From Dipetalonema caudispina (taxonomy: Eukaryota; Nematoda; Chromadorea; Rhabditida; Onchocercidae), in assembly GCA_013365325.1 (NCBI GenBank), contig JABVXV010000094.1, positions 124,001 through 188,000 of the forward strand: DNA of 64,000 nucleotides. The letters run 5' to 3'. The notes beneath the pieces are model-generated. The model had not been told where the DNA came from, did no database searches, and was given only the letters and a program-made list of their open reading frames with translations. Position numbers and translations under genes: made by a program. Position 1 is the stretch's first letter; each line of letters opens with the position of its first letter. This document shows positions 1-13,112 of this stretch, piece by piece.

Positions 1-186
1 AATCTTCCAAAAAAAAAGAAAAAAATGAAAAAGTAAGGTTTTGAAGTAGGTAGATTTTGTTTTTTCTTTTTTTTTTTTTTTCCAGTTTTATGAAAATCTT
101 CAATAAATCATTGTTCACGATATCTTGTTTGTTTATTTTTGTATTTTTCAGAATATCTTTTTTCTGATATTAGAAAATCATTTCTT

Positions 187-937
187 CTATTTACAAAAAA
201 CTAGCCTTCGAATCTGCTGAAATTGTTCTGTATCGGCGCTGTTTGTTTCCACTGATATATGATCAGCTGGTAAGAAACGATCAATAAGTTGGGATTCCGT
301 TTCAATTTCGGACATCGTTCCGGATGCATCTATTACATGCTCAACTAAATCCTGTAATCGTAATTCTTCCATCCGTGCCACTTCCCGTTGCCATTCTTCT
401 AGTGCTTCTGTTTCCTCCCTCAAAAAATATACAAGAAATCTTTCAAAAATCAATTAAAAATGACCATTTAAAGAGAATAATTTTCTTCATCAATACTCTT
501 CTCGTCATATTTTTAATTTTTACAAAACAAACTTGCTAAAATTTGCTTCGATTTGCCTCAACTTTCCCAAATTTTCCAATCTTTCGTTAACTGAAGTTTC
601 CAATTCATCCACTTTTTCCTTGCCCATATTCTGAAATGATTAAAATTGATTAAAAGTGTTAGATGTCTGTTTGAAATTTAAAAAGTGTAAGAAATATTTG
701 TAGCAAATTGCTTATTATCAAATTGCACTGAATTACCTTGGAAGAAAGATTTTCCACTTCGTGGGACTTGTCAAGTTGTTTTCGAGCTTCAAGAAACCAG
801 AAAAAGAGAACTGTGAGGATAACAGAAGTAAGAGAAAGGAATATTCTAGTGGTGAAACCGAATAGCATGAATTGATCAGAATCTGAACATTCTTCCCACT
901 CATCAGGATCGTAACCTAATTCCTTCGAAAATACCAT
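187..937 (-). CDS. Small single-pass membrane protein with coiled coil, unknown family
   Basis: Three exons on the minus strand (937-737, 630-533, 418-187) join in phase to give about 176 residues. I do not recognise the family. The N-terminus is acidic (DPDEWEECSDSD) and is followed by one hydrophobic helix at about residues 26-48 (TRIFLSLTSVILTVLFFWFL). The rest is charged and heptad-like (EARKQLDKSHEVENL, then KVDELETSVNERL, then EEWQREVARMEELRLQDL) and should form a coiled coil on one side of the membrane. No signal peptidase site is obvious, so the first helix probably acts as a signal anchor. A good acceptor (TATAGCAG) lies 6 nt before the ATG and may be the spliced-leader site. The gene points the same way as the RNF11 gene but lies 2.5 kb from it. 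A small ER or Golgi coiled-coil tether is possible but unproven. The exon model is firm; the function is unknown. Confidence 0.7.
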
Positions 938-3464
938 TTCTGCCTGCTATAACTATCAATTAATCATTTCAGAAATGTCGTTTAGAAAATACTACAAAAC
1001 GAAAAAACGAATACATTACTTCATTTCTAAATTGAATAGAACTTGAATATTACAAAAAATCGCTTCTGAGCTAAAGTTGAAATAATAAGCAAATTTAAAT
1101 TAAATTGTGTCGATTCCGAAAGAACTGAAAGAATTGAAAATGATATTTGTAATTATAATTTGAAATTACATTTAGAGATAAACACACGATTTATTATTTG
1201 CAGAGATGAATTTAAAGGATATTCAACTAATAATTAAATCCACTTGAATGAAAATTTCACTTATCAATCGTATCCAATTTCATTATCATCATTCAAGTAA
1301 GCATTATACAGTGATGGGTTGAATGAAAAAAAAAAAAAAAAAAAAAAAGATGAATCATATAAAAAATAGATTTTATTCGTCCAATGATAAATCTCGGATA
1401 TGTGAAAAATGTTTTTTTCTATATCCGTTGCAATCACTAAACACCACACCACTTCTTCAACAATACGGGAATATAGCAGCTGTAGATGTAAGATGAAATT
1501 ATATGTTTGAGTGTTATGTATGTGTGTGTAATTTTACTTCAAAGATTTGTTGAGGAAATTGTTAGAGAAAAATCTACACAATATGTCTATTACATTCATT
1601 CTTTCTCTGACAATCTTTTATGTTATGTTTATTTTCCACATTGCAAATCGTTATCCTTCATTTCATATAAATATAGCTGCCAATTATTTTAAGCATTTTA
1701 ATCTCTATTGTACATTTCCTCTTGTTATTTTCCCTTATACTGTTATTAAGAAGCACTTATGATATATGTATCTATCTACTACCAAACTAAAATTTAGCTA
1801 AATTTCTACCATATTAATTTTATGATTCAAAGGTCATCTTGGATGGGAATGTTTTTGAAAATAGTGGATAAAAAAACTTTTTAACACCAGAAGATTAGCA
1901 TTTGATAAATAGTAAATGAGCCCGAAAAATGTTCACCTCATTCAACAGAAGGGGTGTATCGTTTCATTTTTCAAAATTGATTACAATTTTAACTGATTGC
2001 AGTTAAAATTCGAAATGAAAAATTCACAGCTTAACTTATTTATAAAACAGCCAAGTATACACAATAATATATTTACATTTATTTACATTTAAACTGAAAA
2101 ATTTTCACAAAAATTAGTGCATTCATATCATTTACAAGCAACCAATAAATACATCAGATTCAAAGAAGCTCACTAAAAAAATTTAGAAAGAAAATAGTAA
2201 TTTCTAGAGCAGGACGAAAAGAAAAAGGAACTTCAAACAAACAAATCTTAACCAAAGTGAAAGTGCTGTAAAATCATCACTTGGTATAATGTCCTATCTA
2301 AACATTCAGAAAAAAAAATTAGGACGAAATGGCAACAGTTATTTTCAGAAATTTGAAATTCCTGTAACTTTAAGCTTCAAATGTTAAATGAAAACTGACA
2401 ATGGTAAGAATGAGTTTTCTGGAAATGATGAGAATTAAAATCAATCTTATGAAATATAAACATTCACAACCAGTAATAAATTGGGACTAAACCAATTAAT
2501 TGGAGAAACAAAAATTGTTACAAGCAAACTGTATGATCGTTCATTCATACCCGACAGGTGAATGGAAAGCATATAAAATACTAGAAAATGGAATCAAAAA
2601 GAAGTTTAAGATATGATTACTAATGTAAACTTCCCTTCATAAATGCTAAAATCTATTACTGTTTTATGGTTTTGATAACCACCGACAGTTTCTATACATC
2701 TGAAAGTGCTAACGAAGATATCAAAGCGCTAGTTTGAAGCCTTTAGGATATACGTTTTTTCAATTCCGGAACATTCAAGCGGAGGGAAAAAAGAGTGTCA
2801 AATACCAGCCGACTAGAACCAAGAAGTCGGGTCACTGACTGACAATCTGAACTGGTAGATTAAACGGGAGAGCTTCGATGACTGATATAACAACCATTCC
2901 TGACATATATGGTCATAGCTAACATGAAAAGTGCTCAATTTTAGAGATACGCTGCATTAAAATAATGAATGATGCTAAATAACTTGGTATTTCTTTGCGA
3001 CAAAAAAGTTATATTTAGGAATGTTCCAGCTCATTCAGATTCTGAGATAATACAAGCAAAAAAATAGAATAAGAAAACATTTCAAATTAGAAACGACACC
3101 AGAGAGTTGTGTACCATAGCAATGTTGGAAAATACTGTTTCCAATATTTCCCAGTGGCCATAATCCAAGCCAAATAATGCTCACCGAAGATTGAGCTTTA
3201 CAGGAAATCCCTTACAACACAGACACAGGTATATGTATATAAATAAATATACATAAAGGACAAGATCAAAAGGTTCGTTAACTGAGCACATAAATTTTAC
3301 TTTGCAGCAAGCTACTAGCTGTCTGTCAAAATACTTGATGCGCTATCTTTTCGCACCAATTCACAGAACAGAAAAGAAAAATTATTCAAATTTCTGTGAT
3401 TTTTAAGAAATTGAAAAAAAGAAACACTGCATCATAAGTGAAGCTAAAAAATTAAATGAATCAA
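938..3464. other. Intergenic region, probably with RNF11 3' UTR
   Basis: No coding signal was found on either strand. A 20-base A run lies near 1328-1348. Minus-strand AATAAA occurs inside the TTTATTTACATTT stretch around 2077-2090, so much of 2090-3464 could be a long 3' UTR of the RNF11 gene. That is an inference from the signal only. Confidence 0.4.
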
Positions 3465-4910
3465 TTACGAGGGCGACAGACTATGATGTATACCAGAAGT
3501 AGCCGGAGAGCAGGCCAATGTCTCTAAACCTCCAAGTGTATGTGCAGCAAATGATGATAGCATGGCTGAATCAACAGGTTCCATACACGATGGACAGCTA
3601 AACGAACGCATTAGCCAATCATCCACACAATTCTTATGATAGCAATGCATACAAGGCAAGTAACGAATCGGATCGCCATCAACGAAATCTACCATACAAA
3701 TTGGACATCTGAAAGGCAGAATGAGATTTAAATATCATGGTATTAAAAAAAAAGAAGTAAAATTTCACCTCAAACTAAAAAAACTAACTTATGTAGTTTA
3801 ATGTATCCTATCTAAAAAAAAAAATTCCCTGCAACATGAAGACATTGAAGTGTAAAATGATCTAGTACTCGAATCATTCTTTATCAAACGATAATCAGTT
3901 TTATTAAAAGTCACTCAGGATAACGCGACACAATTCCTCTATAAAATATTCGTCGTCCCATAGCAGAAAAAAAAGCAAAAATAATCTAATTTTCTGAGAT
4001 CTGCTTCAAACTAAGAAGCGATAGTGTTACGTTGAACATCAATTATAACAAAATAACCTACTTCCATCTGTAATCAATGAAGTTCAAACCAATACACTAC
4101 TACAAATGCAGCCTGCTGATTTAGTCTAACAGAAAGAATATGTGAAAAATATATTTACTCGATATCTCCCATTTTTCCTTCTTTTTTATACGTATCAGCA
4201 GGAATCTGCTCTAGTAGGGCTGATACGTGCGCCTTTTTTGGATCTTCCATCAACAATTCTTGTCGCCTTCTTTCATTGTTTGCTTCTGAGACCCAAAGTT
4301 CATTTATGTATGCAGTTTGTAACTAAAAAGAAAACAGAGTGGAAAAATATAAAGGATAACAATTTTTAAAACGGTAGAACGAAAAAAACCCCGATAAGAG
4401 AGAGTCGTAAAAATAAGCAGCTCCACGAACGAAAACGAACTTTTAAGTCTAAAATAACAAAATTTCAGAAAAAAACTTCATTAAAAAAATCCTTTTTTAA
4501 GTTTCCCCAGTTATAATTCCTTTAGTAAACTTTTAAAAATCCTTAAATTTATACCCATAAATTTCACAAATTCGGAAGTTTATTATATTACAGATTACTC
4601 AAAACGCCTTAAATCTGTATTGCCGTAGTGTAAAATATTTCAAGTATCCAAATGTTTTAATCATCCTAGCCTGAACATAGTGACTCAGCATTTAATTCAA
4701 CTGATCCTATTTCTATGGGATGAACATCCTTCACAGTCACGGAAAATATATCATGAAATAATCCATCAAAAATTAACTATTATTAACCTCTGAATCAGAA
4801 TGTCTCGTTAAAGTACTGCTGCCGCTAGCAGTATCAATGACTTCTTCCAATGGAGAGTTATCGTCGTTACGCAATAAATTTGGGAACAGTAACGGCAAGC
4901 AGTTCCCCAT
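3465..4910 (-). CDS. RNF11: RNF11-like RING-H2 E3 ubiquitin ligase
   Basis: Three exons (4910-4788, 4322-4159, 3708-3465) give about 176 residues; human RNF11 has 154. The start MGNCL matches the N-myristoylation/palmitoylation start of RNF11 (MGNCLK), so the protein should sit on endosomal membranes. The RING-H2 lies at about residues 97-137 with C97, C100, C115, H117, H120, C123, C134 and C137 all present. It is followed by the RNF11 signature DDWLMRSFSCPSCMEPVDSA. RNF11 works with NEDD4-type and Itch ligases and A20 in receptor traffic and signalling. The family's PPPPY WW-binding motif between the N-terminus and the RING is not seen here: the middle exon is charged (ELWVSEANNERRRQELL) and the intron before it holds no proline-rich exon. 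The C-terminus carries about 30 extra Ser/His-rich residues. The start codon is secure from MGNC; no trans-splice acceptor lies next to it. Confidence 0.9.
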
Positions 4911-5463
4911 ATTCGTTCGTTCTCCCATACATCGATGGTAGCCCAAATAATAGTAGAAAAATTAATGAAAGAAACTGCCAAATTACCAGAAAACAAAAAG
5001 AAACAATCTGCAAAATAACATAATAATTAAAATTGATATATCTGCAAATTTCACGTAAAATTACGTCCGTCTAAAAAGCATACAACGTCTTTTCTAAAAC
5101 ATCAATACATTAAAATCTTTAATAAATCGATGAGAACATAACACAATACATGCTAGCATCTATCGATTAACCCATGTGATTCGTCGTCTAAGAAACATAA
5201 ATAAAAACAAAGGGGAAATGAACACTTCATACCTATCATAGTACTATCAATTGTTATCAATCTATCAAAGAAGCTATTTACGTGTAAAGCTATTTACGTA
5301 TAAGTGGAACGATTCACATAAGAACTATTATTGTTTATACAAAAATTAATAAAAAGAAATAGAATTTCTGTTTCATTACAATACAATACGTGAAATACGT
5401 GAACTAAATAAGAAGTAAACGTATGCATTTGGAATAATCATAAATTGTATTTAATGAAAAGAA

Positions 5464-5473
5464 GTCACGTGAT
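5464..5473. promoter_or_regulatory. CLEAR-like E-box (gtcacgtgat)
   Basis: This site differs by one base from the CLEAR consensus GTCACGTGAC bound by TFEB/HLH-30. It lies in the divergent promoter between an endosomal ubiquitin ligase and a Rab7-type GAP. Binding is inferred from the motif only. Confidence 0.35.
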
Positions 5474-5704
5474 ACTTACCATAAAATAATATTTCATATA
5501 AGATGAATGTATAAGGTATATAATCTAATACATTCCAAAATTGACAACACATCCCGCTGCACTTTACATCATTTCACGCTAACTGCTGCATCACCGATCG
5601 CAACGCGGGCGATCGATTTGCTGATGCAATATTGCTGTTCAACAAATGTGTCCAGTGAAACGACCCGAAATTCATTCTTATACGGGTTCATGGTGTATCT
5701 GTCT

Positions 5705-5708
5705 GTGC

Positions 5709-5748
<40 letters not shown>

Positions 5749-5797
5749 GTATGTGTATGTGTATGTGTGTGTATGTGTATATATATATATATATATC
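5705..5797. repeat. Compound microsatellite (TG)n/(TATG)n/(TA)n
   Basis: The direct read shows alternating gtgtgt and atgtgt units that end in a pure TA run. It is probably length-variable and can form Z-DNA. Confidence 0.95.
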
Positions 5798-6456
5798 TGT
5801 CCGTCTGTCCGTGTATGTATATATTCTCTATAAGCTAATGTAAAGCAAATTTTTCATTTAGGTGTAAAGTATATTTCAGAATTTTTAGAAATTTTCAACA
5901 TTTAAAATATTTTTTAAGAAAAAATGTTTTTTTTTTTTTCTGTGGTATGCATTATACATTTATTATACTTATTTTTATTAATTTTTTACTAAATTTTAGA
6001 AAAACAACAAAAAATATTTTCAAATTTGAGATGTTATTGTTATTCAATAAGAATTATTAACTTTATATGGATAGTATTTAATTAGAATGAATTATATAAT
6101 GATGTATTTTATATAAGATTTACATGAATGCTTCAAAAATTATTTTAGTGATAACGGATGCTTTTCAATTTCATAATGATAACAATGCTTATGTTATGAT
6201 AATATATCGTTGCATGATAACATAGCATAAAAATGATAAAATAATATGATGAATAATCATTTGATGATAATGTTAAATAAGAGCAATTAAGAAAGCAGTC
6301 TACAATCATTGATTGCTCATTTTCATGTTTGTTTTTCTTTTTTTTTTTTTTCATTTTATTTTGTTAAAGGAGCAAGCTTGATTTGATCAGTTGTCGTTGA
6401 TGATCCCTGCATATCTTGTCTATCGACATTATCAGAGAAGAAAAAAACCGGTGACA

Positions 6457-9400
6457 ATGGAAGCTTTGGATGATATGACAAGCATTCATTCGTCGTTTAT
6501 CACACGGGTTAGTTACAGTTTCATATTTTATTTATGAAAAGTTATTATTATTTGTTGACATATTTCCACACTCGTAATTTAGCTAATTTCATGCAAGATT
6601 GACTGACGATTATAACTCATCATGAAACTACAACTCTGTTTATCAAATGTCCTTTCATGTTAATATTGAAAATAACTGCGCTTCCTTGTTTCAAACGATT
6701 TTGTTGTAATTGAGTGCATTACATTTGAGGCAACCGAAATAATAATAACATATTCTTCTAGAGGTAGTAGAGTATATAACGGAGGTTCACGGTATAGTTC
6801 TTTCTTGGAAAGAACTTTTTCAAAAGCTTATCTAATAGCCTTGCGTTGGTTTGCTTTCTGCAATGCAGTCATTATTTTTAACACTTCTATCCAGCGAAGA
6901 AAAGGTAATTTTTGAAAACAAATATGATCATACATTCCACGCTTTCAGGAGGCTTTTACGCTTCAAGGAGTTGCTGCGAAACGAGTTGTAGAAGGTGAAG
7001 AGACAGAAGACTGTTATATCAGTGGGAAATTATCGTTAGTTGAGAAGGTTTGTATAGTTTATCTCATATTCATTTGGCCGTTACTTCCCAAATCGAGATA
7101 AAAGTTATTTTCATCAATGAATGTGAGAATGTCACCCAAAAATTCTTTATTATTTATAGCCATCTGGTGTGATGATTGAATGGGTTCCTATGGAAGAAGA
7201 TGGTTGGGTTCTTGCAGCCGAAGATGAAAGTGAAAATCTTTCAACATCATCAGATAGTGGCGAATTACGTCGAGATTATATAAATAAGCTGAAATTTTCA
7301 ATTGACATTAAAGATTTGCGATCATTTCAATGTGTTGAGCCCAAAAAAGGTGTTTTTTTCGAGTGATTATCAATTCGTTTCTCAAAACTTGAAAATATTT
7401 TATCCAACTTTTTACTTGCTTGTGCCGTCAATTAGTTGTCGATTATCACTTAATTAAATTTTTCTGGTTTATTTCGAATTTCTATAGATCAAGTTGTTTA
7501 TTTATTACAATTTAAGTTTGTTTTGGCTCCACAGTAAAGCAACTGATAGAAAATTAAGTATTTTGTGAGCTACTTAAATAAGTTTACATTGCTGTCTTAT
7601 AAAGTATGACTCTTTTTTGAAGGATATCCTTGGGTACGCTTTATTGGCAAGGACGGTTCGGGCTATACACCATTGTATTTTCGTCAAGGTGGAATATCTT
7701 CTTTCACCGATAACTTGCAAAGGTAACAACACTTCTTTAACCATTTACAAATTCTACACCACACTCATTTTCATAAGTTACAGATATGCCACATTGAAGC
7801 GTTCAGCCCGAGAAGCAAATTTGGTACTTTTCACGGATGAGCGCCTTGAAGCTTTGGAACAATCTGTCTCGATTTTGGATTTGAACAGTGATTTCTTCTC
7901 GGTATTCTTATTCTTCTACACCACACTCATTTCAGAAGAGTCATACTTTTAATCTTATTATGAACAAATTACATTTCGAGCTCAAATAATTTAATGTTAT
8001 AGCGTATGATGGCACAACCTTACGCGACAGCAATGACAGGACTTGGGAAAGTGGCAACATTTGTTCAAGAACAGGTACATATAGAAACTTTTCCCTCTTA
8101 TTTCCCATTGCGTTAAAATAATAAATCTTTTGTTTTAACTTGAAGTTCACGAAACATTAATCTGGTCATACTTTTTTGCTACTTAATCGTTACTACTTTC
8201 ACACTACTATAGCGCTCCCAAGTTTGACTTGTGGACACATATGACAAACTGCAAATGTACACAAATGAAAATATGTAATGATACGGCAAAAAAATTTTTA
8301 AATCATCATTTTCAATTCCATGCTGAATTATTCACTTTAAGGTTATACCTTCTATACTGGAATCGGATGCAGTGAGTGCAGAAGAAAAAATCAGAGCAAT
8401 GAGAGAGTTAAGAGAAAAAGAAGATGAAGCAGCAGGCATTCTAAGGTATTTCAACAAAATAAATTCGGTTTTTTTATTTTTGCAGGTCGGATTTTAAATT
8501 CATTAATTTTGCAGGTCGCATGATGACGCTGGGTTTGAACTTATAACACATTTAGAATTGCCTCAACGTCCGGAATTTACAAGAGAACAACCACTGACTG
8601 AAGGACTCTGGCAAAAATATAAGTAAGCAAAACTTTCGCTTTTCACATGATTTAGTCAAATTCATTAAGTTCGTATTCCAAAACCTGGTCTTATTTGTGG
8701 AATTTTTGATTCCTGTCAAAAGTTAAAATATTTAGAATGCCAGATGGCTCAATCAGAGATGTCCATTCGTTAAAAGTACTGATTTTTCGTGGTGGTTTGG
8801 ATCCGTCGTTAAGGAAGGAAGCATGGAAATATCTTCTCGGCGTGTATGATTGGAAGAAATCCTCTGCTGAAAACAAAGCTGTAAATATAAAAATTTTTCG
8901 TTTTGACTTGTTTCTGATTGAGTAGTTTTTTTTACGTTTTTGTCCACTTCTTGGAATTCGCAAAAAAAATTTTCAAATCGTCAGTGTTAAACAAATTCTT
9001 TTCTAATTCGTTTCCTTCCATAAAACAAAGCTATTTTTAAGATACACAAAACACTTTCCGAGGATTACTATCGCATGAAATTACAATGGAAAACGATAAG
9101 CAAAGATCAAGAAAATAGATTTAGTGAATTCGCTGCTCGAAAGGCTTTAATTGGTACTTTATAAATCGATTCATCACACTTTGCATCTTCAGGTTAGCTT
9201 TTATTTCTGCATACTTTTGGATTGAAATTATGCGTTGTTTTCAGATAAGGATGTATCACGAACAGATCGTACACATGCTTTCTTTGGTGGTTGTGACAAT
9301 GGTAATCTCGTACTCCTCAACGACATTTTGATGACGTATTGTATGTATAACTTTGACCTCGGTTGGTCTATCCTAGCATATATTTCTTTATTTTTGCTTT

Positions 9401-10969
9401 TTCTTTTACTGTCAGTTCCTTTAAAAAAAAAAAAAAAACGCAATCATTGTTTTCCTCAATTCAAAACTCTACTCAATCTTAATCATTTACAAAGAAAAAA
9501 ACTGAGTATTGGGATTTTTACTCAAACTTAATTCTTATGCTTTTTGAATATCAGTCAAGTTTACTTATATTTTAGGTTACGTACAGGGAATGAGTGATTT
9601 TCTTTCTCCTTTGCTTGTCGTGCTGCAGAATGAAGTTTGTGCTTTTTGGGCTTTTGTTGGATTGTTAAAAAGAGTGGTAAGGTTTTGATGTTATTAGTTG
9701 TTTCATCCGTGATTCTAAGATACGTACATGAAAGAGTTGAATAATTTTAATTGCATACACAGCTTTTCTTAAGCTTTTTAATATTGACCACAATTCTGTT
9801 TAAGTTTGTAGAAATATGGCTTCTTAATCAAGTAATTATTTTATGTGAAATTATTTCTTAGTTTTTCTCTATGGAATGATAAAACGGCAAATAGGAATCT
9901 TTTCTCTACGAATTTCTGCTACTATTTTCGAGGATTAACATTCTCCAACTATATTCATTTTAGACTAAATGTTTAGTCTTTGTCACAAATTTATTATTTG
10001 TAGCACAGAAATTTCGAATTGGACCAGTCTGCCATTAAAAAACAGTTGATGGATTTGCGTGACCTCCTTATGGTTGTTAATCCTAAATTAGCCAATTATT
10101 TAGGTTCGTTATTTCGGTTTTTGATTTGATACTTTTATATTACAAATGCTGCTATCATCTATATGATTTATTATGCATTTTTAACTATTTTTACTTGCTG
10201 AAATTTGAGATGTTTTTCTTTAGACAGTTTCATTTCTATGTAATTTCTTGCAGAAAGTCATAATTCCGATGACATGTACTTCTGTTTTCGCTGGGTGCTA
10301 GTTGTCTTTAAACGAGAGTTTTGCTTCGACGATATTATGCGGTTGTGGGAGGTTAATGCTTTTAATTCATTTTCTCCTCTACTCTAAACTTTTAGTTGCA
10401 TTTTTTGAAAACTTACCTTTCATTGCATTTCTTCAGGTTTTATGGACCGATTTACCGTGTTCGAATTTCCATCTCTTAATTTGTGTTGCGATTCTTGATC
10501 AACAGATGAATTTTATCATCGAAAATAAGTTTGGTTTAACAGAAATCCTTAAGGTTAGTTTCATCTTACTACTTTGACATCTCAAAAATTCACACTTTAA
10601 TATTAAATTTGATCATGTCATGTCACAAAACTTACAAGCTCTCTTGAATTAGAAAAACTGTCAGTTAAAACTGTCAAGAACTCCCTGACAGTTACTATGC
10701 GTTCCTCTCTGCTATAAGCTGCTGCAATGAAATCTGGCATTTGATAGTCTGAGCGAAATTTCAAGAAATAGAATCATTATTTAGTGATATTTAGCTTCTT
10801 CCCATTACTTCAGCATGTAAACGATTTATCGATGCATATTGATTTGAATGATACGTTAACTTCGGCAGAAGCTATATTTCATCAGCTTGCGGCCAGTCAA
10901 GATAAACTTCCAATTCATGTGTGTAAGATTCTGTCACTGGGTGATTCTTCTGATTCCAAGGAAAAATGA
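6457..10969 (+). CDS. tbc-15: TBC1D15-type Rab GTPase-activating protein
   Basis: Sixteen exons keep phase throughout (6457-6507, 6949-7047, 7160-7349, 7623-7722, 7784-7901, 8003-8074, 8342-8445, 8515-8622, 8736-8880, 9042-9153, 9245-9361, 9576-9676, 10004-10103, 10254-10351, 10437-10553, 10814-10969) and give 595 residues. The N-terminal part (about 18-210) matches the DUF3548 Rab-binding domain of TBC1D15/17. The TBC domain covers about 285-520. The IxxDxxR arginine finger is I366-D-K-D-V-S-R372 and the glutamine finger is in YVQGMSD (Q409), so both catalytic residues are present. Further hallmarks are LLNDILMTYCMYNFDLG and FHLLICVAILD. The human protein acts on Rab7 and is recruited by Fis1 to limit autophagosome growth at mitochondria; a similar role here is inferred. 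An in-frame ATG at 6400 would add 19 residues (MIPAYLVYRHYQ...), so the start is ambiguous. The C-terminus is shorter than in vertebrates. Confidence 0.95.
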
Positions 10970-13085
10970 AAATATCTCGTTCACTCGACTAATCGAAATA
11001 GTGGTTGACGTAAGTATTATACTATTAGTGCTGCGAAAATACGTTTCCATTTATAAGTATTTTGAGCACCTAGTTATAAGGTATTATTTAAGCTAATATT
11101 TCTTAGTTTTTGTATTTTATCCGATAACTTTAGGTTATTCATTAATCTATGACCAACACAAAGAATATTACGATGTTCGCTCAAGCGGCTACCGATGGAT
11201 TTCTACTACCGAGATCCGACTAAATGCAGAGCATAAATTATCCAGACCCATGTTTCTCCAGAGTATAGCTGTTGATATCAATTTATTTGTTAATGTTGAA
11301 AATATGATAAACTCGTGTAATCTAATCTCTTTTCATAGAGATAAGTTTGAGTGATAGAAGTTATATATCAAACTTCTCAACCCTATTCACTATTCATTTA
11401 TTAAGTAAAATAAATTTTAAGATGCCATATCTCATTGCATATTCCACTGCAGTATAATTTATGCTCCGAAATTTTCAAAGGAGTCTTTTTATACGTAAGG
11501 AATTCAAAGTACTGCCCGCAAAAAATCCATCTTCCCCTGAGAAAAGTGATACTCAGTCAAACTAACAGATGAGTAAAAAATTTTTGTTTAAGGCAACTTT
11601 AGTTTTCGTAATCTTTGATTAGCACACTATGTTATTACTGCGAGAGTATTCTTCTTAAAAAATTATTCATGTCTTGTTCATGTGTTATAACTTCACTAAT
11701 TTTAGCTTCTTTGTATTGCTGTGGAGCTTTGGTCTAAACTTCCTTTGTCTCTTTCCGGGTTCTTGATTTCATTTTGTGATGTTTCAATATCAAAGTTAAA
11801 GTGTGTCACTTTTCACTAATATATTTAATATTTCGGTGCACCAATTTCCTATATAATTTATTGCCACATTGTCACCTTTTTCAAATAATTGTATATTTCT
11901 TTTTCAATATTTGTTCGACAGTATTGGTCCAATATTGTTATGTTTTGATATATATACATATATCTTTTCTTCAAATCTTGCAAATGAAGCAGTGTTGTAT
12001 ACATTCATATCCAAATATCTATATAAACTTAAAATAACATTTTGTGCTGGTATGAAATTGTGTCAGTTATAGCGGCAAATTTTTTTATGAGAGATATTGT
12101 AGCAAGAAATACTTGTAGTAACTGCATTTAGTGTAAATATCTTAACAGCACAGAGGACATTATTTTGGAAACTGTATGCATTTGAATTATAATTGAGTGC
12201 TATCAAACGTCGTAGGTTTCTTAAAAATTTTTTTCGTCTTCATGGCAAAGTAGGGTATTGTATCACTTTTCATTAATATATTTAGGGTATTGAGCAAAGA
12301 ACTTTGGAAAATAAAGGGCTTCAAGTAGAGCAGATCAAATTTAGATTATTAGAGAAGAAATTTGAAGACCTATAAATATAAGGAATATCAAGATTTCAAA
12401 TTGTTGTAATCATAACTAGAGATATGATTAATACGATAACTAATATGAAATGAGCATTGATTGATTAACACTAATGATAATGTGATAACGGTAAAAGGAT
12501 TCATATATTGCTTGTGATAGTGAACAATAGAATCACAGAATGTTTTAAGTATTACAAATAACTCAATGAAAGATATTTGGAATCATATTGTTCACCTAAA
12601 ATTCATCCTATAGAGATCAAAGCATAAAATAGCTATCATAATCTCTAACATTGATATTTCTTGTGATCCCGTTTTAACTAATTTGATTAAATAAATAAAT
12701 AGCAAAAAATAGAGAGTAGAGTATAAACATTTCATGATATAACAAATGATGCGAAACAATTGCTGTAAATTTCAATAATTTTTGATAAATCAAAATCATT
12801 TTGCTAATAATGCGATAATATCACTAATATTAAGATATTTATGATCTAGATATTCTCATATAATTAAGATTTATTAAACATTTTCATATTCAAGCTATTT
12901 TATTGATAGTATCGCTATGATTTGCTCTAACTTCTCAAACAATCATTGAACAATTTCAGGACATTGCCTATCCATTCTCTCTACTATTCTTATCTTAAGT
13001 GATCGATGAGATGCACACCATGTTAGATTTTCAAGTAAGGTGAATGAATCATTTCATCGTCAAATAAATACGAAATTATAATCAG

Positions 13086-13112
13086 TTTTTTTTTTTTTTT
13101 TTTTTTTTTTTT
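13086..13112. repeat. Poly(T) tract, 27 bases
   Basis: Uninterrupted T run seen directly. It is either a homopolymer microsatellite or the remnant of a reverse-oriented retroposed poly(A) tail. No target-site duplication was identified. Confidence 0.9.

Larger units (their letters stand above)
4911..6456. promoter_or_regulatory. Shared upstream region of RNF11 (-) and TBC1D15 (+)
   Basis: This 1.5 kb gap separates two divergent starts and probably holds both promoters. It contains a duplicated 13-mer (aagctatttacgt at 5271-5283 and 5287-5299), a tandem atacgtgaa at about 5386-5403, and an E-box gtcacgtgat at 5464-5473. A microsatellite follows at 5705-5797. No convincing exon was found; the predicted peptides over the repeat are only translated TG/TA. 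Confidence 0.45.

Noticed and set aside
4142..4369. Plus-strand frame of 75 residues
   Set aside because: It lies antisense to the RNF11 middle exon, which explains the sequence better.
5507..5843. Two overlapping reading frames of Val/Cys/Tyr repeats
   Set aside because: They are translations of the TG/TATG/TA microsatellite and have no splice or codon support.
13086..13112. Poly(T) as the tail of a retrotransposon
   Set aside because: No element body or flanking target duplication could be identified.
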